Origin: Ascaphus truei
Lineage: Eukaryota > Chordata > Amphibia > Anura > Ascaphidae
Length of the DNA stretch: 64,000 bases
Reading direction: 5' to 3'
Assembly (NCBI GenBank): GCA_036426205.1
Contig: CM071570.1
Coordinates: 1,344,788 to 1,408,787 of the forward strand
The position numbers and the translations under genes were made by a program. The notes under the pieces were generated by a model. The model did not search any database. It was not told where the DNA came from and saw only the letters and a program-made list of their open reading frames with translations. Below, piece after piece: positions 54,800 through 64,000 of the stretch. Within the stretch, counting starts at the first letter, position 1, and every line of letters begins with the position of its first letter.

Positions 54800-55150
54800 C
54801 AATGTGCGGGCAGACGTGGCTCTTTTTTTTTTCTCCCGCCACGTGCCGCGCGTCAGCCGGGCGCCGGTCACGCGCGCCAGGCATCCACGAAGATGCTAGG
54901 CATCCCCGAAGACGCCAGGTCCCCGAAGACGCCAGGCATCCCCGAAGGAGGCTGAAGGTAAGGCGAGGTAAGGGGGGTATGCGATCATCCAGCATTGTGT
55001 GCGTTGTGCCGTTGTGGAGCGCAACGAGGGGAAGGGAAGGGGGAGGGGAAGATGGGGGGAAGATGCGGCTGGCGCTCGGCCAAGTTCGGCGCCAGCCCGA
55101 AAACAGCCGCGGGACAAGATGGGCAAATGCAGCAATAAAGCTGGTCGCAG
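54800..55150. other. GC-rich block unique to repeat X copy 2
   Basis: Copy 1 lacks this stretch. It includes a threefold tandem of 'ggcatccccgaagacgcca'-type sequence (54890-54950) and a G/A-rich run. No gene is recognised. Confidence 0.5.
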
Positions 55151-55870
55151 CAGTAAGTGGGAGCCTCTAAGTCTAGGGCAAATGCAGGGATGAAAAGCCT
55201 CAGAGATCCAAGGTGTTAAAGTGGCCGGGATGTACCCAGCATGAGCGCTTTCGTACCTTGGAGCCAAACCCTAGTCTAAGGGTCACCAGGAAAAGGGTGT
55301 ATTCCAAGTATGCAAAACCGCATGGGTGTCAAGTGAGCACATGCGCTTTGCAAGCCAGAAAACATTTTTGCCCGGTTTTGCAAACTACGAGCAAAACTGA
55401 GATTGGTGGTTTAAGTGTTCCCACGGAGGGGATTGGGCATACATGTTAAGGATAGGCATATGTATCCTATAACTGTGCTCACCAGACTATCCCCAGTGTG
55501 ATCCAGATGTAATTCATGATGTGACTACCCTCTACGCAGGATTTCGTTCAAGTACACCGGTAGCAGTTCCTGGACGCAAGGGGTTAATAACATTGCAAAC
55601 AAGGATTTACCCCAAACTCCAGAATTAGTTAGCCCCGGTGACTCCAGAACGAATTCCTACGAACTTCTACGCAATTCTTTGATTTGGCGGAGTTATCAGA
55701 TCGGCAACTTGCGATCTAGCCAACTGGACTTTAAACAGAGACTGCATTTCTTGCGCTTTCTTGCAAAGGACATTTTATTTTGTTTCCTCATCCCAGTAAG
55801 TGTTGTATTAATTGTATTCTTAAGCTGCCGTGTGTTTGTCTAACAAGGAAATAAATGACAATTTATTTTG

Positions 55871-56468
55871 CCTCTTTGTTGTGTTCAATCGAGAATGCCA
55901 AAAATATAAAAAGTATTGATAAGTTCTGGTCCATGGTGACACCGTCGCACCTGTAATTTGTTATTCTTCCAATTTTTGCCAATATACAGAACTGCAGTGT
56001 GTGTTCTACCTCATTCTTCCCTGTGCATTCACCTGGGTACTACATGCACTCTGACATTCTCTGCCAATTGTTATGAGGGATTTTGGAAAGTTCCTCTGTA
56101 AGAAGCTGCAGTTCCCCTCCGAAGGATTGTATTGTACAATTTTCTATTACACTAAGGAATCTTATTTTACTCTTTTACTGTATACAATTTTGTCAAAGTG
56201 ATTTTTTTTTGTTGCACTTATTCAATTTTCTTTCTTAAACTAATGAATGCAAACAGTTTTAAAATTGTCTGGCCACACAAGGGGTAAACTCCCTTAGCAC
56301 TGAAAGGGTTAACACCTGTATTTATTTGGAAAATATTATGCTATGTATAGAGTTTTAAATTATTTATTAAGTTCCCTCTAATAAAAAAATAAAAACACTG
56401 TACATTAACCCTGAAATTAAATAGATTCAAATGATTTACTGAACATTTGGTTTCTTTTACGTTATAAC
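55871..56468. other. 3' flank of the V2R gene
   Basis: AT-rich non-coding sequence beyond the V2R poly(A) signal. No repeat or gene is recognised. Confidence 0.4.
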
Positions 56469-56474
56469 TTTATT
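56469..56474 (-). terminator. Candidate poly(A) signal of the V2R gene
   Basis: AATAAA on minus lies 46 bp after the stop codon of exon 6. The position fits a short 3' UTR. Confidence 0.65.
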
Positions 56475-56519
56475 TTGAGTATATTAGATGTACAGTATAG
56501 AAGACGCCAACCATCATTT

Positions 56520-57418
56520 TTACATTTTTATGGTTAAATGGGCTTTAGTGTTCAGCTCAGGTTTCATTAGGATAATATAGCACTTGGGAATGAAGATACA
56601 GCACAGAAGTCCTGCACTGGAGGCCAGGATGGCAAATACCTCCACAGCCACCATGTATTTGCCTTTGGTGCTCAGATATGCTGGGATAAAGGAGACCCAA
56701 ACACTGCAGAACACCAGCATGCTGAAGGTGATATACTGAGCTTCATTGAAAGTGTCTGGTAAGTTCCTTGCTAGGAATGCAACAATAAAGCTTGAGAAAG
56801 CCAGAAATCCCATATGACTGAGGGAGAAATAGAATATAGTGACCGAGCCTTCATTACACTGTAATATCATCTTCCCAGCTTGTGATTGGGTGTCATAGTC
56901 TGGAAATGGGGGAGAGTGGATTAGCCACACAATGCAAATCACAACCTCCCCCAGTGAGCAGAGGAGGACAAGACAGCTGGATACTCTGCTCCCCACCCAC
57001 CTCCTCAATTTGCTGTCAGGTTTCATAGCATTAAAGGCGATGATAACTGTGATGGTTTTTGCCAGAACACAAGACACAGCAACAGTAAAAATAGTCCCGA
57101 AAGCCGTTTGTCGTAGCAGGCAGGTCACCTTCAGAGGACGACCGATGAACAGCAGACAACAGAGAAAGCACAGCACAAGAGAGATAAGAAGGATGTAGCT
57201 GAGGTTCTGGTTATTGGCTCTTACAACTGGAGTGTCCTTGTGCTTGATAAAGATCCCCAGCACCGCAGCAGTGACAGCAGAAAAGGAGACAGCAAGGGCT
57301 GCAATACCGCCACCTAGTGGTTCCCCATAGGAAAGGAATTCTATACTTCTTGGGATACAAGAATCTCTCCTTATATTAGGCCAGTGATCCTCAGGGCACT
57401 TCAAACAGTTTTCCATAT
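56520..57418 (-). CDS. Vomeronasal type-2 receptor, exon 6 (seven-membrane-span domain)
   Basis: The acceptor TTGCCAG|ATATGG at 57418 opens a 299-codon exon that completes the aspartate codon begun in exon 5 and ends with TAA at 56520. After the last cysteine pair of the linker ([14 protein letters not shown]) come seven hydrophobic spans: [121 protein letters not shown] and [18 protein letters not shown]. Hallmarks are [13 protein letters not shown] before span 2, [12 protein letters not shown] before span 6 and [14 protein letters not shown] after span 7. The cytoplasmic tail is very short (KAHLTIKM), as in V2Rs. The domain couples ligand binding to a G protein in chemosensory neurons. No disabling change is seen. 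Confidence 0.97.
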
Positions 57419-59592
57419 CTGGCAAGAAAAAATAATTACAAATATTTATAACATTACATTTTATGGACACCTATCAAACAGTTAATGTGCACTAGCATAC
57501 AGTACATACTTAAGCATTACTAATGTAACCCGTGTTCACCCACCCTAAAGGAGATTTCCTGCGGTTTCTTAGTGTTGGTGCTACCTGTTAGATTCACAAA
57601 AGGCCTTGAGCATCCGCCAGTGTTGTTTGTGGATAGACAGGACAGGCTTTAGGTTCTTGGGTGGCTCTTCTCTCAGTACAGCGCCTCCGTTCCCTTGTGG
57701 AAAACACTTTCACTCCCTCCCTGAAGAACTGCAGCCACAGGCAGGAGTATAAAACAGTTTAACCCTGCTTCCCCCCCCCTCCCCCAGACTCTACGGTGGT
57801 GTCTAGGGTACATGGGGGCAGATTACATGTGGTGTGGTGCGTACCTGTGAGGAACAGGAGGGCCTGAGCTTCCCGCGATGTTGTGGGGGAGCCAGGACCG
57901 GGCTTCTGGGGTGGTAGCCTCTATGATCTCTTAGTGGTGCAGCGCCTCCATCTTCTATACTCCCAGGGTAATGGGACAGGACCGGTATAGAAGAACCCCT
58001 CGGGTCCCAGGGTAATACTCTCCAAGTCACACACAGTCTTTACGTTTGAAGAATAGTCTCTTTATTTGACAGAGCAACAATATCCCAATGATAAGGCTTA
58101 CAACAGCTGCAACACAATAGCCTGGACGGGTTATACTCAGCTCGCCTCCGCCCAAATAATTCCTCCTCTCCTTCCTTCCAAGTCACTCCTCCGACAGGAT
58201 GGTCTGAGCTTGGGCTTCACTACCCCGTGGCACACCCCCGAGGTTAGCCTCGAGGTGGGTCTTGAATTCTCCCCCATCACCTCTGGCAGTGGGGTGAGGG
58301 CATTGGTCCACGAAGCCTATAATTCTATCAGCTCTACCTATAGACGTTGATCGTTTCGGCTCCTCTCTCTCTCTTCCGGCACTCTGCGCCGGGGAGACCG
58401 CAGCCTCCTGATACTCCTCGGACCGTTCCGCAGGATTCTTGGGCTCACGGCATAATAACCGGCAACTCCAGACTCTCGATATCACTGTTCACTCGAACTC
58501 TCCCCAACTACTCTCTCGAACGAAGAAACACTACTCACCGGAGTTGGCTGCTAAATATAGAGCTAGCCCCGCCCCTCGTGGTGTCAGCAGATCCTCCCCT
58601 CTTGCTCACGCCTGCAGCAGAGTCCAGGCCTGCGTCTACCACTTAGGATAGGGCTATGAAGGGGGGAAACCCATGATGATTACTGGCGCCTGATCTTAAC
58701 AGGGCTTATCACAGTAGAAGGAAGATAGGTATAGCCTGTGCTGTTTACAGGGGGCTACAACAGTAACTGGGGTCTTTATTCCTTCACATCAGTACACTGC
58801 AATGCAATCCATTACAGCATACATCTTCCTCAGCAAGAGAGAGACTCACACCCACTGGACCCTACATAACCCAGCAGAAGATCACCTCGCAGCTTGCTGC
58901 TCTCTTTGTCCCTGGACTCAACCCCCAGGGCCTGAGGCCCCAAAGGTCTATCCCTGTCTCCCCCACTCCCTGGAGGAATGTGGGACACATGTTCCCATTC
59001 CCCTGAGGGAGGGGAGGGAAGGTGAAAGAAGGTGAACCAGACCCCTGGCTCCACACTTCCAACTACTGACAAAATTTAGAGCTGCAGCCCCTTTCGTACC
59101 CAGGAGTAGGTTCTAGGTCTGAGTCCCGGATAGGGCAGTACCTAGGCCTTAGGCCCACACCCCCTGTCACTCAAGGAGCATGGATCTAACACTGCCTGCG
59201 CTAGTACCAGGGCTTACGTGTTAGGTAGAGGAAATAGTAACCCAGGGAATGCCTGGCTACATGTGTATTTGTTATTTTTGTAGACCACACCATATGCAAC
59301 ACCAACAATAAGCTGGGAGGACTGTGGATTCATAAACTGTAAATATGTTAGGCAGGAATGGAAAGTATGAGCTTGTGTATAAATTACTGTATCATTCTTA
59401 AGGAAAATAAAATTATTGCATTATTATTAAATAGCACACATACAGGTATAAATTCCCTACAAGTAATTTATTATATTTTTGAATGTAAGACAATTTATCT
59501 TCATCTTGTGTTTCTCTGCGCATTATGTACAATTGTGAACATATCTTAGATGTTAGCCATAGCAGCATTGGAAGGAGTTAGTAGTTACTAAC
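57419..59592 (-). other. V2R intron 5, with LTR-like repeat R3
   Basis: The intron is bounded by GTTAGT (donor) and TTGCCAG (acceptor). About 57790-59260 resembles R3 (28195-28880) at both ends but is longer, with a GC-rich middle. Nothing suggests another exon. Confidence 0.6.
57790..59260. mobile_element. LTR-like repeat R3, longer copy
   Basis: It shares 'gcgtacctg.gaacaggagg', 'gggcctgagcttcccgcg', 'ttctggggtgg' and 'cttaacaggg' with 28195-28880 and ends near 'tggctaca'. No coding domain is seen. It lies in intron 5 of the V2R gene. Confidence 0.5.
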
Positions 59593-59716
59593 CAGTGCTG
59601 TTGGAGATCTCCCCCTCTGAGCATTGAACACAGTCATAGCAGCATCTGGGCCTTCCTTCCCGCTGAGCTTTTCTGTACCCAGGCGGGCAGCTCTCACTGC
59701 ACACAGAGCGGGGGGT
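59593..59716 (-). CDS. Vomeronasal type-2 receptor, exon 5 (cysteine-rich linker)
   Basis: The exon is 124 bp, the usual size for V2R exon 5, between acceptor TTCTCAG|ACC and donor ACTG|GTTAGT, phase 0 in and phase 1 out. It encodes TPRSVCSESCPPGYRKAQ, GRPRCCYDCVQCSEGEIS and NSTD. The eight or so conserved cysteines of the linker between ligand-binding and membrane domains are continued by exon 6. The N-glycosylation-type NST and the CSEGEIS motif are family hallmarks. The donor GTTAGT is slightly off consensus. Confidence 0.95.
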
Positions 59717-59952
59717 CTGAGAATACAAGGGAAAGACATGAGTCACATATAATAATGTTTCATTTCTAGCATTGCTGCATACACAGCGCAGAATGAGTAA
59801 TAGAGCCTTTCCCTATGTAGCCAGGTCCCCAAGGTTTGCCCCTACCTCCGCTGCTATGGGAGAGTCAGGGAAGGCTGCAGAGTGTGCAGGGAGTGCTCCA
59901 GTGCCTGGGAAGCTCCACGGCGGGCCGAGCGCTCAGGGCACCGCCAATTTGG

Positions 59953-60017
59953 TATTCGCGCATGCGCAGGAAGTCCACAAGGCGACGGCGCAGAAAGAGA
60001 GATTGCGCATGCGCAGG
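59953..60017. promoter_or_regulatory. Two NRF1-like palindromes in V2R intron 4
   Basis: GCGCATGCGC occurs at about 59958-59967 and 60005-60014, each followed by AGG. This is the core of the NRF1 site, frequent in CpG promoters. Here it is most likely part of a transposon-derived promoter, on the plus side, inside the intron of a gene read on minus. There is no evidence that it is used. Confidence 0.35.
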
Positions 60018-60739
60018 GAGTGGCTGCGGTAGCGTGCGAAGCCCAGACCAATGAGAGGAGGGCTAGAGCAGGGACTCCAAGTCTCATGAGCACCAAACCA
60101 GACCAGGAAGGGGAAGAGGAAGGAGCTTGGTGTGTAAAGAGGCAAGTAGCCTCTACACTAGGCCAGGAACTTCCCACTTAGGCCCCAATTAGGCCCCTGA
60201 GTCACAGTCAGCATGTGGCACTATAGGGACAGGCCCTAGGCTAGGAACCTGCCCCAGTAGTTGTGTCAAGACAGAGACACAGAGGTTGCTGCAGAGTGTA
60301 GCAGAGGTTTGGGACTAAACTTTAGCAGAGACATTGTAATCGAACTGGGTGGGATTGCCCCGGAGGAACATCGCGGAAGGCCCCGTGTCTGCGGATCCTT
60401 TGCAAAGATTTGTCTGCGGGTCCGAGTGCAGGAAAGCTTGGCAGGTAACTTCTACTAAGTGCACAAACTGTAACATTCTCATCCTAGTGGCTGCGCAGTC
60501 ACCACACACACACTTGGGGGAGGGGTTTGCAGTGTGGGACATTGAACACGTTGGAGGGTCGCGTCCTGCGAAATGCTTTGGCTAGTTGTGACTCCTTGGG
60601 GAAGAATACGAATGTTATGCATATGAGGTCTTGATTCTCTCTCGCAGACCCTCTGCGCTGAGAAGCTTCCTACTAAACTTTTTTTTCTTGGGAACCCCTA
60701 GCTAATGTTGCGTATCTGCAGCTTAAAGAAGAAATTTTC

Positions 60740-61117
60740 ATGACCCCTGCCTCGGACCCAATTCTTTGTTTCCATGACTCTCCTGCCATGTCTGACCCTC
60801 TCATTCCCACTTCAAAGACCAGTGTACTTTTTCCTGATTCTTGTCCTGTACCTATTGTTACCACTGCTGCAAATTCAGGGTTACCTCTCATGGAGGTTAC
60901 TGTAGTATCGGATGTACCTACGGATTCAAAGACCCCTGTGTTTAAAACGGAAGTACACTGCACTATGGTCCGGGCCAGGTTTGTGGTGAGCACGTACGTT
61001 ACAGGCGTTGACCCTGGCGTCGCATTCTCAAAATTACAGGAAACTGAAAGCCTTCTCTGGGGTTCTTCCGACACCTACTGGAGAAGAGGGAATAGAACCC
61101 TGGATGGAACACACTAG
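60740..61117 (+). other. Unassigned open frame
   Basis: The 125 codons open with MTPASDPILCFHDSP. I recognise no domain, signal peptide or splice partner. It lies antisense inside the V2R intron, and the surrounding sequence looks repeat-derived, so an LTR-element gag leader or a chance frame are both possible. Confidence 0.2.
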
Positions 61118-61557
61118 GACGGTGATGGAGGAATGGATGAGTACCTCAGCTTTGCCTCATTTTTGATTTGCGTCTTTTTCAGTGAGAATTTCCTTTCTTC
61201 CTTTCATCTTATTACTGAGTCTTATTCTTATTTTCATTGAGAATTTCCTTTCTTCCTTTCATCTTTTTTCTCCTACTTGAATCTTCTGCCACCGGATGTC
61301 GCCTCTTCAGTAACTCTCTATCTTCTGTGAGGGAGCCGGCTTCTTATAGTGGCTAGGACTATCGTAGAAGAAGTGTCACAATGCCACAAAGTCACATGGT
61401 ACAGCAACCAATAATATTGGTTACATGTGATCCCATCCATTTCTGGTGACATAATTGTTACCTGTCAAGGAATGCTTTTACTAGCATCTTAGGTAGCCAT
61501 GGGTAGAGGGGAGGAGGTGTCAGAGTCATACAGTAGATCAGTAGTGTTGGTTCATAT

Positions 61558-61637
61558 TAACCCCTTGGTAGCCCTTAGTAGACATCAAATCATGGGAACC
61601 CATGACTGTCTGTTCACTTGGGCTACTAAGGGGTTAA
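61558..61637. repeat. Hairpin with 'attaaccccttggtagccctt' arms
   Basis: The left arm at 61558-61581 pairs with 'gggctactaaggggttaat' at 61619-61637. It belongs to the same end type (TTAACCCCTT) as the hairpins at 30063, 38862 and 46482. Confidence 0.75.
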
Positions 61638-62156
61638 TTTCCTTTAACCTATGTAATATGTAATTTTTATTATCTATTCCATGTTGGTTTAGGTTATATT
61701 GTCTATGTATATAATCGCCATTGTATAATGCCAGCCACGGGCAGGTGCCAAAAATATGAGGTACTATTTGGCATTAGCCAAGTACCAATAAATATCAGAA
61801 CTCAATGGCTGGAATAAAAATGAGAAATAACATGATGCTATTTACACATTTTGGTGCCGCCGCTGATATTTTTTTAATCTTTACGGTAAATAAAATGGGT
61901 TTTTTTGTACTGTAAACAAGTTAATGACTTGCACTGTAAAAAATAGCTTTTTTATTCGATATTTCGTCAGATCGGGTATATCGCAGGTTAATGACTCTTG
62001 GCTTATGTTCCAGCCATGCAAAAGTCATGTCAATATCATCAGGATTAAAAAGTCACCATTCGATCTGACCTCTTGTTATAAGCTTCCTACAAAATGTACA
62101 TTTCCATTCTCTTCACATGGGCTACTCACCTTACTACATAGAGAATTGTTTCTTAC

Positions 62157-62387
62157 CTGAGTAAAGGAATAATGCCATTGAATGGCACTGTCATTGATTC
62201 GGATTTGAGGACCTTGACTTTTAGTTGAGTAAAAATATCCAACCCGATTTGTTTTCAGAGTCTTGTTAGGCAGTACAATATAGTTTAGAATATCAAACTT
62301 GGCAAAAGAGTTTCGATCATCATCATCAAAGTATACTTCCTCACCCCCTGGGGTTTTAAAATGTACTTTTTTCAAAAAATGGTTGAT
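62157..62387 (-). CDS. Vomeronasal type-2 receptor, exon 4 (end of ligand-binding domain)
   Basis: The exon is 231 bp (77 codons), phase 0 at both ends, between acceptor CTTTTTAG|ATC and donor CTCAG|GTAAGA. It reads INHFLKKVHFKTPGGEEVYF, DDDDRNSFAKFDILNY and ends AIQWHYSFTQ. The 'V.F.t..GdevyFD.nGd' and 'i.W' signatures belong to the C-terminal lobe of the Venus-flytrap domain in V2Rs. Exon 3 and earlier exons should lie beyond 64000. An LTR-like repeat starts only 35 bp upstream of the acceptor. Confidence 0.95.
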
Positions 62388-62421
62388 CTAAAAAGCAATG
62401 AAAAATACAAATATGGTATAT

Positions 62422-63605
62422 GTCACGGGAGACCAGGTCTTATAACACATTTATATTTTTCTGGGATCATTCAATAGGCAAAACATAGTAGTGAAATAAA
62501 ATGAGGTTAATTTGGATAAAGACCTTGGAAACACAACAGAAATACAAAAGACAGAAATATACACACTTACTGGGGTCTGGGGGTATGAAATGTAGCCATT
62601 CCTAGGTGCAGGGCGCCCGCAAGCAAGGGTTTACCCTGATCGGGACCTTGTCCCAGATGCCCTAGAATGAAATTCGGTAGACCTTGTCCTGGAACTGATT
62701 TTGTCAAGAAATCCTGACCGCGACCGCTACGTTCGATTTGTAAAACTTGGCAGCAAAAGACGGGACTTAGTCTCTGCAGGGCAGACTTTCCTAACTTCAA
62801 AACAAAGCCGGTTGCTCTGCTATTTGCAATGGAGCAACTTTGAAAAGCCTGCCCAAGCTCCATCGACTCAAGTCACTGGATGGTCTGGTTCTCGGCCTTT
62901 GCCTTCTCCTTACATACACTTCGCTAATCTATCCTTAGCATGGAGGTAGGAGCAGCAACCAATCAGAGCATGGGAACCCTATCCCTCTAGCCAATAGAAA
63001 CAGGGGCTCATCTCCTGGCTGACGTCAGAGGAGGAGGCGTGCCAAGCCGGATCAAAAAGCCGGGTGAGCAGGAAATATGGTTTAGCCAATGGGAGAAGCG
63101 CCTACGAGCTGTATCTCCCCCAGCAAACTCATTGCCACCCGCTGGGCAGGCTCCACCAAGTCCTACAGATACAAAAGGTGTCCCTACAGGGTGCCCTTTG
63201 TTCTCCGGCCCTGACAATTCACCCTTCCTTGCCCACCAAACGGTCTTCTCACCTATGGACATCCTCTCCTTTTTGAACTACGGACTCTATACAGACTTGC
63301 TGGCGTCTATGCAAATGCCCTGGCTGACTGGCTGTCCCTGGCTGTATAGACTCTTAAAACAAATGTATAAAACATTACAAATTACACTTTTATACAGTAT
63401 GGACTTTGGAGAACCATATAGTTACAGTAAAATGGAAATGGGTTTGGGATATTTGGGCTCGAAAATCAGGAGTCTGTGGGACACTGGGTAGCCCCGGTGT
63501 AATTCACCCGCGTACCCGCAATCATGCCTGCTCGTCAGGGAAAATTAAAGGACTACCGGTAACTTCAGCCCCCGAAGATTATTGTTAACAAAATTATTGC
63601 ATTTC
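62422..63605 (-). mobile_element. LTR-like repeat R1, copy 3 (inside V2R intron 3)
   Basis: It begins TGTCACGGGAGACCAGGTC and aligns in full with 490-1660, ending in 'aattaaaggactaccg'. It occupies most of the visible part of intron 3, immediately upstream of exon 4. Confidence 0.65.
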
Positions 63606-64000
63606 CGAGTTGAAGAGAGCCACCTTAGGAACTACGAGGGGTCCGTGGAGATCAAGGTGGAGGAAAAGAGCCAAAGAACAGATTCTCTCCCCCGAATGAA
63701 CAAAGAAAATATCCTGTACGTAGGGATTTTCCTCTTCAGGTTGGGGCAATTGAGTCTTTATACTGCGTAATGGTGTTTTTTCTTTGTATGTTATTGCAGA
63801 CAATACAAGGGAACTACGCCTAGAGGAAAATCTACCTCACATTGTTGATGAAACATTCTACTACCAGGACTGACTTTTCAACCAGGACTGTCTTTTGATA
63901 GGGTACTGTAATCATCATCACCACACTTTGCGCCGGGGACATTCTTTGTATTTGTATTAATAACTTGAAAGGGGGAAAGTAAATTGACGTGAGAAGTAGG
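63606..64000. other. Intron sequence ending in repeat X
   Basis: No V2R exon 3 is seen. The last 40 bases ('aacttgaaagggggaaagta'...'gacgtgagaagtagg') match repeat X (21171-21229 and 54467-54527), so a third copy of X starts or continues at the window edge. Confidence 0.5.

Larger units (their letters stand above)
53320..55870 (+). repeat. Dispersed repeat X, copy 2 (carries a solo LTR)
   Basis: It is the counterpart of 20756-23752, without the hAT element and gypsy insertion but with its own insertions at 53698-54444 and about 54800-55150. Confidence 0.8.
59717..62156 (-). other. V2R intron 4
   Basis: It lies between donor CAG|GTAAGA (62156) and acceptor TTCTCAG (59717). It holds a CpG-containing stretch with two GCGCATGCGC motifs (59955-60015), an unassigned 125-codon open frame on plus (60740-61117), a 28-bp direct repeat (tgagaatttcctttcttcct.. 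at about 61182 and 61238) and a hairpin (61558-61637). Confidence 0.6.

Noticed and set aside
58066..60181. Several 70-107 codon frames inside the V2R introns
   Set aside because: They overlap the LTR-like repeat and the CpG patch on both strands, with no recognisable domain or exon phase compatible with the receptor.

Overview
This is vertebrate nuclear DNA, most likely from an amphibian and probably a frog. The evidence is two partial vomeronasal type-2 receptor (V2R) genes with canonical exon sizes and splice phases, surrounded by a dense mix of Penelope-like elements (PLEs), CR1/L2-type LINEs, chromodomain Ty3/gypsy elements, PIF/Harbinger and hAT transposons. I see no bacterial genes, CRISPR array, rRNA or tRNA. 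The species cannot be fixed from the sequence alone.

Host genes. Both V2R genes lie on the minus strand. Exon 1 of one gene (signal peptide and start of the ligand-binding domain) is at 3272-3492 and its remainder runs off the left edge. The last three exons of another V2R are intact: exon 4 at 62157-62387, exon 5 (cysteine-rich linker) at 59593-59716 and exon 6 (seven-membrane-span domain) at 56520-57418, with a poly(A) signal 46 bp past the stop. Its exons 1-3 lie beyond the right edge. Same orientation and same family indicate a tandem V2R cluster encoding class C GPCRs of the olfactory/vomeronasal epithelium.

Layout. 1-3250: LTR-like repeats and a short Penelope insertion with a hammerhead-ribozyme-like start. 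3272-3492: V2R exon 1. 3700-5490: foldback element and a 39-bp minisatellite. 5624-16172: an apparently complete but decayed Harbinger transposon (19-bp inverted repeats, TAA target duplication, Myb-like gene on plus, transposase on minus), with a 46-N gap and what looks like a noisy duplicated fill. 16.6-23.7 kb: LTR-like repeat, LINE tails, a second ribozyme-like motif, and a repeat carrying a hAT element with a perfect 8-bp target duplication. 23753-29530: a 5'-truncated Ty3/gypsy element on minus, itself hit by a LINE tail and another repeat. 30-32.3 kb: foldback elements forming a 1.5-kb palindrome. 32.4-37.8 kb: Penelope fragments in opposing orientations inside a second Harbinger-like remnant. 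37796-45270 and 45345-52645: two versions of the same 7.4-kb block (GC-rich repeat, LINE reverse transcriptase, LTR-like repeat, gypsy element). 53.2-55.9 kb: a second copy of the 20.8-23.7 kb repeat carrying a solo LTR with a perfect 5-bp target duplication. 56.5-62.4 kb: the V2R exons.

The most notable material is three Penelope-associated hammerhead-like motifs, each with a self-complementary hexamer where stem III should be, one of which starts a short insertion flanked by a 36-bp direct repeat. Two long-range duplications (8.9-10.4 vs 12.0-13.4 kb; 37.8-45.3 vs 45.3-52.6 kb) differ mainly by single-base indels and may be assembly artefacts. No new gene system beyond these is supported.
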